Below the pieces are notes generated by a model. That model was not told where the DNA came from and searched no databases. It saw only the letters and a program-made list of their open reading frames with translations. Shown one piece after another: positions 7,049 to 14,331 of a stretch of 64,000 nucleotides of DNA. The first letter of the stretch is position 1; the number at the start of each line of letters is the position of its first letter. The stretch spans positions 124,001 through 188,000 of the forward strand of contig CALUYO010000002.1 in assembly GCA_944325005.1 (NCBI GenBank), in the 5' to 3' direction. The position numbers and the translations under genes were made by a program. The stretch is from Candidatus Gastranaerophilales bacterium. Lineage in GTDB: Bacteria > Cyanobacteriota > Vampirovibrionia > Gastranaerophilales > Gastranaerophilaceae.

Positions 7049-8810
7049 AATTATTTCAATATTATTAATCACAGGGATATTTTTTGCTTTTACGATATTT
7101 GACATTATACAAAAATCAGATAAAGCGATATTAAATATTATTACACCTACAGTTCTGGAAGTAGATTTAAACGGGAATAAAATTTATGATACAGGGGAAA
7201 CTATCTGTATTCCGGATGTAGAAACATTTACTGCAGATTTAAGTAAAAATCAGACAGATTTATCAAAAAAGTTAGGGCTTATAAATGAAGATGCACTTAA
7301 ATTAGGTTACCTTGCGGATAGTTTTGCGGATAATGTTCTCTCCGGCAAAAGAGTGAAACTTAAATTTACCGCTGAACACTCGCAAGACTGCAGGTTTGCA
7401 GATATATTTACAGAAAATGGATCTTACAGAGACAAATTAATAAATTCAGGCCTTGGTTTTTATGATGGTAAGCCGCTAAATTCAGAAAAATACAGAAAAC
7501 AGCTTGAAAAAGCAAAACAATACAAACTGGTTATCTTAAATCACAGAAGCAACAAGTATCATAATCTTGATTGCAAATATGGTCTTATAGCACATGATGC
7601 TGTCATTATACCGTCTAAACAAATTCCTGATGATGCAACGCCATGCAGGTTCTGCCATATTGAACAAACAAAAAAACATAACACGAAATCAAATGCCGAT
7701 ACAATCTCACAAACATATCCTCTTGTGATTTCTAACGGAAGCATAAAAATGTATTTATCTGATCTGACGGTTAAGCTGAAACCGGACAATAAATGCTCAT
7801 CTCTTGCCTGCAAAGAAATATTAAAACAAATAAATAATACTCAAAATTCAATAGATATAGCGCTTTACGGCTGGGATGATATTCCGGATATAACAAATGC
7901 GATTAAAAATGCAAAATCAAGAGGAGTAAAAATACGTCTTGTATACGACAGCAGCGATAATCAATATTATTCGGAAATGCAGTCAATAATATCCCTTGCA
8001 GATGAAAAGGCTACAGATACGCCTAAAATATTAATGCACAATAAGTTTATGATTTTTGATAATTTCAGAATTATAACCGGTTCAATGAACTTTGCAAGGA
8101 CGGGATTTTCCGGCTTCAACAGCGACTGCATAATATTTATTAATTCCGCGAAACTGGCAGAAATGTATGAAGAAGAATTCATGCAAATGCTTTCCGGTAA
8201 ATTTCATAATGAAAAGTCAAATATACCTCACAAGACAATTATTATTGGTCAAACAAAAATTACACCTTTATTTTCTCCAAAAGACAAAATTATTACAAAT
8301 AATATTATTCCCCTTGTAAACAATGCAAAAAAATATATTTACATCCCTGCGTTTTTAATAACTCATGACGAACTGGCTTCATCTCTGATTAATGCTAAAA
8401 AACGAGGTGTTGACGTGAAACTCATTATAGATGCAACAAATACATATTCATCAAGAAGTAAGGTTAAATTACTCAGAACAGCAGGGCTTCCTTTAAAAAT
8501 CGAAAATTATGCCGGCAAAATTCATTCAAAAAGCATAATCATTGATGACAGATATGTTATTGCAGGTTCCATGAATTTTTCTAAAAGCGGAGAAAATAAG
8601 AATGATGAAAATGTTTTAGTTATTGAAGATACAAAGCTCGCTATACATTACAGAGGATTTTTTGAATATTTGTGGAAAAAAATTCCTGATAAATATCTAA
8701 AACAAGGAGTTAGGGCTGAAGGGAAATTCTCAATAGGCTCATGCACTGACGGCATAGACAACAATTTTGATGGAAAAATTGACAGATACGATGCGGGCTG
8801 CAAAAATTAA
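7035..8810 (+). CDS. Exported PLD-family protein with SNase-like and Ca-binding segments
   Basis: A 591-residue protein with an N-terminal membrane anchor or signal (about 4-22). Next comes an EF-hand-like VDLNGNKIYDTGE and a region resembling staphylococcal nuclease (about 95-160: GKRVKLKF, SYRDKLINSGLGF). A Cys-containing segment with HNLDC and CRFCH follows. Two phospholipase D catalytic motifs come after: HNKFMIFD with GSMNF, and HSKSIIID with GSMNF. Two HKD motifs in one chain make a complete PLD active site, acting on phospholipid or nucleic acid. The end (CTDGIDNNFDGKIDRYDAGC) resembles Ca-binding Asp-rich repeats. The start overlaps the deacetylase gene by 14 nt with a weak ribosome site, suggesting coupling. 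An extracytoplasmic nuclease or lipase is likely; the substrate is unknown. Confidence 0.85.
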   Translation: MLFSRIISILLITGIFFAFTIFDIIQKSDKAILNIITPTVLEVDLNGNKIYDTGETICIPDVETFTADLSKNQTDLSKKLGLINEDALKLGYLADSFADNVLSGKRVKLKFTAEHSQDCRFADIFTENGSYRDKLINSGLGFYDGKPLNSEKYRKQLEKAKQYKLVILNHRSNKYHNLDCKYGLIAHDAVIIPSKQIPDDATPCRFCHIEQTKKHNTKSNADTISQTYPLVISNGSIKMYLSDLTVKLKPDNKCSSLACKEILKQINNTQNSIDIALYGWDDIPDITNAIKNAKSRGVKIRLVYDSSDNQYYSEMQSIISLADEKATDTPKILMHNKFMIFDNFRIITGSMNFARTGFSGFNSDCIIFINSAKLAEMYEEEFMQMLSGKFHNEKSNIPHKTIIIGQTKITPLFSPKDKIITNNIIPLVNNAKKYIYIPAFLITHDELASSLINAKKRGVDVKLIIDATNTYSSRSKVKLLRTAGLPLKIENYAGKIHSKSIIIDDRYVIAGSMNFSKSGENKNDENVLVIEDTKLAIHYRGFFEYLWKKIPDKYLKQGVRAEGKFSIGSCTDGIDNNFDGKIDRYDAGCKN

Positions 8811-8993
8811 ATTTTTATAGGATAATCTTTTAAAATTTTCCAACCATCATGCAGAATTAAAAGAGCTCAGGTGTTTGCATTAGCATATAACAACCTTTTG
8901 TCACTACAATATTTTTTCATATCTTCTCGACTCTCATAAACATAAATTAATTTGCTTAAAAAAAATACCGAAAGATTTTAAAATGACAGATGA
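8811..8993. other. Convergent intergenic gap, nothing recognised
   Basis: AT-rich gap of 183 bp between convergent genes. I see no clear hairpin terminator, promoter or RNA. Confidence 0.5.
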
Positions 8994-9713
8994 TTAAGGA
9001 TTTTCTATAATTTTTGCTTCTACCTTTTTAACACTATTTACACTGCTATTCAGACTTTTTGCGAGCTGCGCAGCAGTTTTTGCATTATAAAACTTTCCGC
9101 TTGTGACAAGTGACGTACATTCAAGCTGATCCAAATCATCTTCATCATTTATATTAAAAGCAATTACGTCAATCATAATATCTTTTCTGGTCTTAATCAG
9201 TTCAAGTACATAAGAACAAGGACTTTCATCACAATTTTCACCACCGTCAGTCAAAAGAATTATATGTTTTTTACCGCTAAAACCAAGGAAATCATGTTTT
9301 ACAGCCTGCTTCAATGAATATGTAATAGGGGTCATCCCTCTTGGTTTTATGTCAAGCAGAGAGTTTCTTATATTAATACCGTTTGCTGTAGAAACAGGAG
9401 AAACAAGTGTTGAAGCTCTGCAGGCTTCAAATGGAGTTAATCCCATTCTGTGTCCGTAAACACGCAGGCCGACAGAAATATCCGGACTGAGATTAGTAAG
9501 AATAGATTTCATGGTATCAACCATTAAATCAACCTTACGCCTGCCTTCTAAATATTCAGACATACTGTTTGAAAAATCAAGAATAAACAAAATTCGTTTA
9601 TCTTCATGCATTTCATCAACAGGCAGATCTTCAGGTCTGTGAACATTATAACCGCCGGCAAAAGCCGGCATTACAAGAAAAACCGTTAATATTATTATAA
9701 AAATTTTATTCAT
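8994..9713 (-). CDS. Secreted von Willebrand factor A domain protein
   Basis: A 239-residue protein with a clear signal peptide (MNKIFIIILTVFLVMPAFA, cleavage after AFA). One VWA domain fills the rest. The MIDAS metal site is complete in outline: Asp46-x-Ser48-x-Ser50 in ILDFSNSMS, a Thr in the RGMTPITYS region and an Asp in LLTDGGENCD. Several Cys may form disulfides outside the cytoplasm. VWA domains of this type bind ligands or act as periplasmic scaffolds. It is a single gene, divergent from the next one, with no MoxR or chaperone partner nearby. The specific partner is unknown. Confidence 0.88.
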   Translation of the reverse strand: MNKIFIIILTVFLVMPAFAGGYNVHRPEDLPVDEMHEDKRILFILDFSNSMSEYLEGRRKVDLMVDTMKSILTNLSPDISVGLRVYGHRMGLTPFEACRASTLVSPVSTANGINIRNSLLDIKPRGMTPITYSLKQAVKHDFLGFSGKKHIILLTDGGENCDESPCSYVLELIKTRKDIMIDVIAFNINDEDDLDQLECTSLVTSGKFYNAKTAAQLAKSLNSSVNSVKKVEAKIIENP

Positions 9714-9830
9714 AACAAATTAAATAATATTTATAAATATGAAAAATTTCCCTAAACTGGCGGTCATAATCAGTTGACGATAATTTTTTGTTGCAATATT
9801 ATAAAAGTAATCAGAATTGGCGGAGAAATT

Positions 9831-11063
9831 ATGAATAGCAAAAAAATTATAAAAGAAGCTGAAAAAACACTTGCAAAAGAATTCGAGCAAATTGAAGAGA
9901 TTAGAGACTTTAACCAGGAAAAAGTTTTAAACGCATTTATAAAAAATAAGGTTGCACCAGAACACTTTTATACTGTTTCCGGTTACGGACATGATGATTT
10001 GGGGCGGGAAGTTTTAGATAAAGTTTTTGCTGACACTTTTAAAGCGGAAAAAGCCCTTGTTCGCATCCATTTTGTATCAGGGACCCACACACTTGCCTGT
10101 TGTCTTTTCGGGAATCTTAAATATGGTGATAAGCTCATATCAGTAGCAGGTTCTCCATATGATACAATGCAGGAAGTTATCGGAATAGCAGGTGACGCAA
10201 AAGCAAAAGATACTTCCTTAATTGGACATGGAATTTTATATGACGAAGTTCCACTAAAAAATAATACTGATATTAACTTTGAAAAACTGGAACAAATGAT
10301 TGATAAAACTGTAAAAATGGTTTTAATCCAACGCTCAAAAGGTTATTCAACAAGAAAATCTCTTTCAATTAAAACAATAGAAAAAATTTGTAAAGTCGTA
10401 AAATCCAAAAATCCGGCCTGTATATGCTTTGTTGATAATTGTTATGGAGAATTTGTAGAGGACAGAGAACCTGTTGAGGCAGGCGCAGATTTGATTGCCG
10501 GCTCTCTTATCAAAAATCCCGGCGGAGGAATTGTTGAAGCCGGCGGCTACATAGCGGGGAAAGCTGAATATGTTGATAAATGTGCTAATCGCCTGACTGC
10601 TCCGGGTATAGGAAGCGAAGGCGGAGCAATGTTTAATCAGCACAGATTATTGTTTCAAGGACTGTTCATGGCGCCGTCAGTAGTTGCAGATGCAGTGAAA
10701 GGAGCTGTACTTGCCGCAAAAATATTTGATGAAATAGGTTATAATTCCGCACCAAAATACTACGAAAAACGTACTGACATTATCCAAAATATAACTTTTG
10801 GATCTCCGGAACCTCTTGAACACTTTTGTAGAACAATTCAGGCACTCTCGCCGGTAAATGGGTATGTCACACCAATTCCTGAATATATTCCGGGATATGA
10901 AGATAAAGTAATTATGGCCGGCGGAACCTTTATTGAAGGTTCTACAATAGAACTTTCTGCAGATGGGCCCTTGAGAGAGCCCTACGTTGCCTATATGCAG
11001 GGCGGGCTAAACTATGCACACATAAAAATTGCACTTAGCAAAATATTAGATAAAGTTTTATAA
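9831..11063 (+). CDS. Methionine gamma-lyase family protein (aluminium-resistance/YnbB type)
   Basis: A 410-residue PLP enzyme of fold type I, in the family often named aluminium resistance protein or methionine gamma-lyase family (COG4100). The Schiff-base lysine is Lys228 in GSLIKNPGGG. Upstream are IHFVSGTHTLACCLFG (cofactor phosphate region) and CFVDNCYGEFVE with the Asp that contacts the PLP ring. The reaction is not firmly known; C-S lyase activity is assumed from relatives. The start is ATG 9831, directly after GGCGGAGAAATT. The gene stands alone and its length is normal for the family. Confidence 0.9.
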   Translation: MNSKKIIKEAEKTLAKEFEQIEEIRDFNQEKVLNAFIKNKVAPEHFYTVSGYGHDDLGREVLDKVFADTFKAEKALVRIHFVSGTHTLACCLFGNLKYGDKLISVAGSPYDTMQEVIGIAGDAKAKDTSLIGHGILYDEVPLKNNTDINFEKLEQMIDKTVKMVLIQRSKGYSTRKSLSIKTIEKICKVVKSKNPACICFVDNCYGEFVEDREPVEAGADLIAGSLIKNPGGGIVEAGGYIAGKAEYVDKCANRLTAPGIGSEGGAMFNQHRLLFQGLFMAPSVVADAVKGAVLAAKIFDEIGYNSAPKYYEKRTDIIQNITFGSPEPLEHFCRTIQALSPVNGYVTPIPEYIPGYEDKVIMAGGTFIEGSTIELSADGPLREPYVAYMQGGLNYAHIKIALSKILDKVL

Positions 11064-11204
11064 AAAATATTCAAATTCTAACAGCAAAAATAATAAATAT
11101 TAAGTTTTTTTAAGAGCTAAATAGCTACTTATAACTAATTCTTAAGGATTAGACCAAAAAATTTTTACAAAGAAATTTGAAAGTCATATTTTTGTGTTAT
11201 GCTG

Positions 11205-11232
11205 TTGAGGTACCCCTAAATTTGGGTAAAAT
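11205..11232 (+). promoter_or_regulatory. Promoter of the alpha-glucan phosphorylase gene
   Basis: TTGAGG (11205-11210), a 16-nt spacer and TAAAAT (11227-11232), about 32 nt before the ATG; AGAGGAAGG serves as ribosome site. TAAAAT also appears as the -10 of the duplicated gene and the ATP synthase operon. Confidence 0.5.
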
Positions 11233-11264
11233 AGTTTACACAGTTTAAGAAGAGGAAGGTTAAT

Positions 11265-12959
11265 ATGTCATTACCAAATGTAGCATATTTCTCAATGGAA
11301 ATCGCAATGGATCAGTCTTTAAAAACTTATTCAGGCGGTTTAGGATTTTTAGCCGGCTCACATATGTTATCTGCCGGTTATTTACAAATGCCTATGGTCG
11401 GTGTAACAATGTTATGGTCTTATGGTTACTATGATCAGCGTATTGCACAGGATGGTCAGGTAGAAGTTGCTTACATCAGAAAATATTATGATTTCTTGAA
11501 AGATACAAACGTTACTACTGAAGTTGATATTTTCGGTGAAAAAGTTAAAGTTAAAGCTTATTTAGTAGAACCGGAATTATTCGGAGCTTGCCCTGTTTAC
11601 CTTTTAACTACTGATATCGAAGGGAACAGCGACTGGGCTAAAAGTATTTCGCACAAGCTTTATGACGGAAATGAAAAAATAAGAATTGCACAGGAAACAG
11701 TTTTAGGTATTGCCGGTATCAGAATTCTTCAACAAATCGGTTACAACTTTGATGTAGTTCATATGAATGAAGGTCACGCACTCCCTGCAGCATTTGAACT
11801 TTTAAGACAATACAACGGTAATCTTGAAGAAGTTAAAAAGAAAACAGTATTCACAACTCACACTCCTGTTGCAGCAGGTAACGAAGTTCACTGGGTTGAT
11901 ACTCTTATGGAAGGCGGTTTCTTCGCAGGTTGTTCAAGAGAAACTGCTGTTCAATTAGGCGGTGAAAACTTCTCACTTACAGTTGCAGCTCTAAGAATGT
12001 CAAGAATCGCAAACGCAGTATCTCAACTCCACGGTTTAGTAGCAAATAAAATGTGGGAATGGGTAGAAGGCAGATGTCCTATCCGTGCTATTACTAACGC
12101 TGTTAATCTCCACTACTGGCAAGATGACAGAGTTAAAGAGGCTGCTAATGATCCTGAAAAATTGCTGGCAGTTAAACGTGAAATGAAAGCAGAATTGTTT
12201 GAATATGTTGCTAATGTTGCAGGCAAAAGATTTGATCCTGACGTATTAACAATTACCTGGGCAAGAAGATTTGCGGATTACAAACGTGCTTGGTTAATCT
12301 TGATGGATAAAGATAGAATTAACAGACTTCTTGATGCTAACAAGATTCAAATTATATTTGCCGGTAAATTCCATCCGGATGATGTGATGGGGAAAGAAAT
12401 GTTTAATAAACTTCTTAACCGCTCTCACAGCTTGAAAAACGTTGTTGTTTTACCGGGTTATGAGCTTGAATTATCAGGAAAACTTAAACGTGGCTCTGAT
12501 ATATGGTTAAATACACCTTTAAGACCGTTTGAAGCTTCAGGAACTTCTGGTATGTCAGCTAATGCGAACGGTGCATTACACTTATCAATCTATGACGGTT
12601 GGACTGTTGAAGGTACATTTAACGGGATTAACGGCTATACTGTTGAATATCCGGGTCTTGATGATGAAATGCCTTGGGAAGAACGTCACTGGAAAGATCA
12701 TGAATGTATAATGAACATCATTGAAAACGAAATTATTCCTACATACTATGAAAATAAACAGGAATGGGCTCGTTTAATGAGACAGGCAATCAGAACATCA
12801 GAAGCTTACTTCAACTCTGATCGTATGGTAATTGAATATTATAACAGATTGTATAAGCCAATTGCTCATAATGATTCTTGTTCAGGAGAAGAGAAAAAAG
12901 AAATGAAAATCTCTGAAACACCAACATTTGATGCTTGGACTTTCTCAAACATCAAATAA
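11265..12959 (+). CDS. Alpha-glucan phosphorylase family protein (GT35), PLP lysine replaced by Ser
   Basis: A 564-residue protein of the short alpha-glucan phosphorylase family (TIGR02094 type), which normally releases glucose-1-phosphate from glycogen or maltodextrin. The N-terminus shows VAYFSMEIAMDQSL and TYSGGLGFLAGS; it lacks the DUF3417 domain found in longer relatives. Further along are VHMNEGHA, TTHTPVAAGNE, WARRFADYKR and EASGTSGM. In active phosphorylases the last motif continues with the lysine that holds PLP (GTSGMK or GTGNMK); here it is GTSGMSANANG, with Ser431. The codon is TCA, so one base error cannot explain it. The gene has a good promoter, ribosome site and terminator and looks well expressed. 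It may use another chemistry or regulate; glgC is elsewhere in the window. Confidence 0.85.
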   Translation: MSLPNVAYFSMEIAMDQSLKTYSGGLGFLAGSHMLSAGYLQMPMVGVTMLWSYGYYDQRIAQDGQVEVAYIRKYYDFLKDTNVTTEVDIFGEKVKVKAYLVEPELFGACPVYLLTTDIEGNSDWAKSISHKLYDGNEKIRIAQETVLGIAGIRILQQIGYNFDVVHMNEGHALPAAFELLRQYNGNLEEVKKKTVFTTHTPVAAGNEVHWVDTLMEGGFFAGCSRETAVQLGGENFSLTVAALRMSRIANAVSQLHGLVANKMWEWVEGRCPIRAITNAVNLHYWQDDRVKEAANDPEKLLAVKREMKAELFEYVANVAGKRFDPDVLTITWARRFADYKRAWLILMDKDRINRLLDANKIQIIFAGKFHPDDVMGKEMFNKLLNRSHSLKNVVVLPGYELELSGKLKRGSDIWLNTPLRPFEASGTSGMSANANGALHLSIYDGWTVEGTFNGINGYTVEYPGLDDEMPWEERHWKDHECIMNIIENEIIPTYYENKQEWARLMRQAIRTSEAYFNSDRMVIEYYNRLYKPIAHNDSCSGEEKKEMKISETPTFDAWTFSNIK

Positions 12960-12977
12960 GGATAAAAACAAATGATG

Positions 12978-13015
12978 ATAAGGGTTTCCGCTATTTGGGA
13001 ACCCTTATTTTTTTT
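12978..13015 (+). terminator. Rho-independent terminator after the phosphorylase gene
   Basis: Arms ATAAGGGTTTCC (12978-12989) and GGGAACCCTTAT (12997-13008) with one G-T pair, then a run of T to 13015. It sits 19 nt after the stop codon. Confidence 0.85.
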
Positions 13016-13019
13016 ATAA

Positions 13020-13048
13020 TTGTAAACTTATGTAACGGGAATTAAAAT
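13020..13048 (+). promoter_or_regulatory. Promoter of duplicated gene, copy A
   Basis: TTGTAA (13020-13025), a 17-nt spacer and TAAAAT (13043-13048). It leaves a leader of about 65 nt ending in AAAGGGA before the ATG. Confidence 0.65.
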
Positions 13049-13119
13049 AAATTCTAAAGAAAATAAAAGATTATGCCGTATAAAAGAACATAAGGAAACA
13101 ACAAGAAAGGGAACAAGTC

Positions 13120-14181
13120 ATGGGTATGGCAGCTTCGCAGGCCAGGTTCTTAGGACTGACCGCGAGAAAAACAAATGTTGAATTTGAAGGACAACAGATT
13201 AACCAGCAAAGGACGACTTTGTCAAACCAGTCTGCTAACTACTACAATGACCTGTTAGGGATGTCGGTGCCGGTGCCTCCGTCTGTTGCGGACTACTCGA
13301 AAACTGTTTACACATTTGAAGATGGATCGTTAAGCAACTCCATTTCTTCCATGATTGCTCAGGCTGACGGTACTTATTTAATTAGTTATACTTCTTCTTG
13401 GACTGATGATTTTGCGATGATTTCAGCAGGACAATCTATTGTTACAAGAAGCGGTAATGAGGGGAATTATACTTACAGGGTCGGGGCAAAAGAACTCAGA
13501 CAAATGATAACCAGAGATGAAGGAGATATTGATAATCTTTCGGAAGAAGAACTGGAAACGCTCAGAGGTAATGATGAATATCTAAAAACATTATCTGACG
13601 ATCAACTAAAAAATTTATTAAAGGAAGAAAATAACTATATACAATTACTTAACGAACAGTATGGAAATGCTAACTGGATGGTTAGGTATGTACAAAATAC
13701 AACTACAGGTACTTGGTCGCCTTACTTCGTCAAAAAAGAAGTCTTAGATTCGGCTATTTACTCAGACACAGGATCATCGCAAAGTAACATACCCGCATAC
13801 ACTGTTGGATCGGCTCAAAAAACTGAAGAAGTTAAAGGAGTTATTGCTAGACTTGAACAGGATGCTACAGGTAGAATAATTAACGTTACGCTTAATCCCG
13901 GGGAAGATGATCAAGTTACTTATGCGGTCACGACTAACACTGTGACGGATCAAGAAGCATACGATGATGCGATGAACCAGTATGAATATGATAAAGCGCA
14001 ATATGACCAGTCTATTCAGGAAATTAATGCCAAAATTGAAATTATTCAAGCGCAGGATAAAAACCTGGAACTCAGACTTAAACAATTAGATACTGAACAA
14101 GATGCTATTTCTACTGAAATGGATGCGGTTCAAAAAGTTATTGAAAAGAACACCGAATCTACTTTCAAAACATTCGGTTAA
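13120..14181 (+). CDS. Duplicated lineage-specific protein with C-terminal coiled coil, copy A
   Basis: A 353-residue protein, identical to the one at 32171-33232. It has no signal peptide or membrane helix. The N-terminus (MGMAASQARFLGLTARK, then EGQQINQQRTTLSNQSA) is Gln/Asn-rich and predicted helical. The middle is Tyr/Ser/Thr-rich and acidic. The last 90 residues form a long coiled coil with YDKAQYDQSIQEINAKI and ending in FKTFG. This helix-globule-helix plan recalls filament or secretion-apparatus subunits exported without a cleaved signal, but I cannot assign a family. GC-richer, optimal-looking codons near the 5' end, a strong promoter, AAAGGGA site and terminator suggest high expression. 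The stop codon is followed by a 110-nt untranslated stretch. Confidence 0.9.
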   Translation: MGMAASQARFLGLTARKTNVEFEGQQINQQRTTLSNQSANYYNDLLGMSVPVPPSVADYSKTVYTFEDGSLSNSISSMIAQADGTYLISYTSSWTDDFAMISAGQSIVTRSGNEGNYTYRVGAKELRQMITRDEGDIDNLSEEELETLRGNDEYLKTLSDDQLKNLLKEENNYIQLLNEQYGNANWMVRYVQNTTTGTWSPYFVKKEVLDSAIYSDTGSSQSNIPAYTVGSAQKTEEVKGVIARLEQDATGRIINVTLNPGEDDQVTYAVTTNTVTDQEAYDDAMNQYEYDKAQYDQSIQEINAKIEIIQAQDKNLELRLKQLDTEQDAISTEMDAVQKVIEKNTESTFKTFG

Positions 14182-14293
14182 GTATAATCTTATTGTTAAA
14201 TGCGAGTTTAAGTAAGTATAACAAGATTAAACTTAATAATGGTGGTATATGTATTAAATATACTTAAATATACTTTGTTTCCTTTCCCTTTTT

Positions 14294-14317
14294 AAACGAC
14301 CAATAGGTCGTTTTTTT
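14294..14317 (+). terminator. Terminator of duplicated gene, copy A
   Basis: Perfect 8-bp stem AAACGACC / GGTCGTTT with an AATA loop, followed by T. About 112 nt after the stop codon, inside the duplication. Confidence 0.88.
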
Positions 14318-14331
14318 ATGTTTAAAAATTA

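Larger units (their letters stand above)
13020..14324 (+). repeat. 1305-bp direct duplication, copy A
   Basis: Appears identical to 32071-33375 (offset 19051); every segment I compared matched. The match begins at the T of the -35 box and ends 7 nt after the terminator T-run, so the unit is a complete promoter-gene-terminator cassette. Left flank TTTTATAA and right flank AAAATTATT differ from those of copy B. I see no target-site duplication, terminal inverted repeat or transposase. Confidence 0.95.

Noticed and set aside
13020-14324. Duplication as an insertion sequence
   Set aside because: No transposase, no target-site duplication, and the weak similarity between the ends (TAAACTTA versus TAAACATA when inverted) is too short to be terminal repeats.
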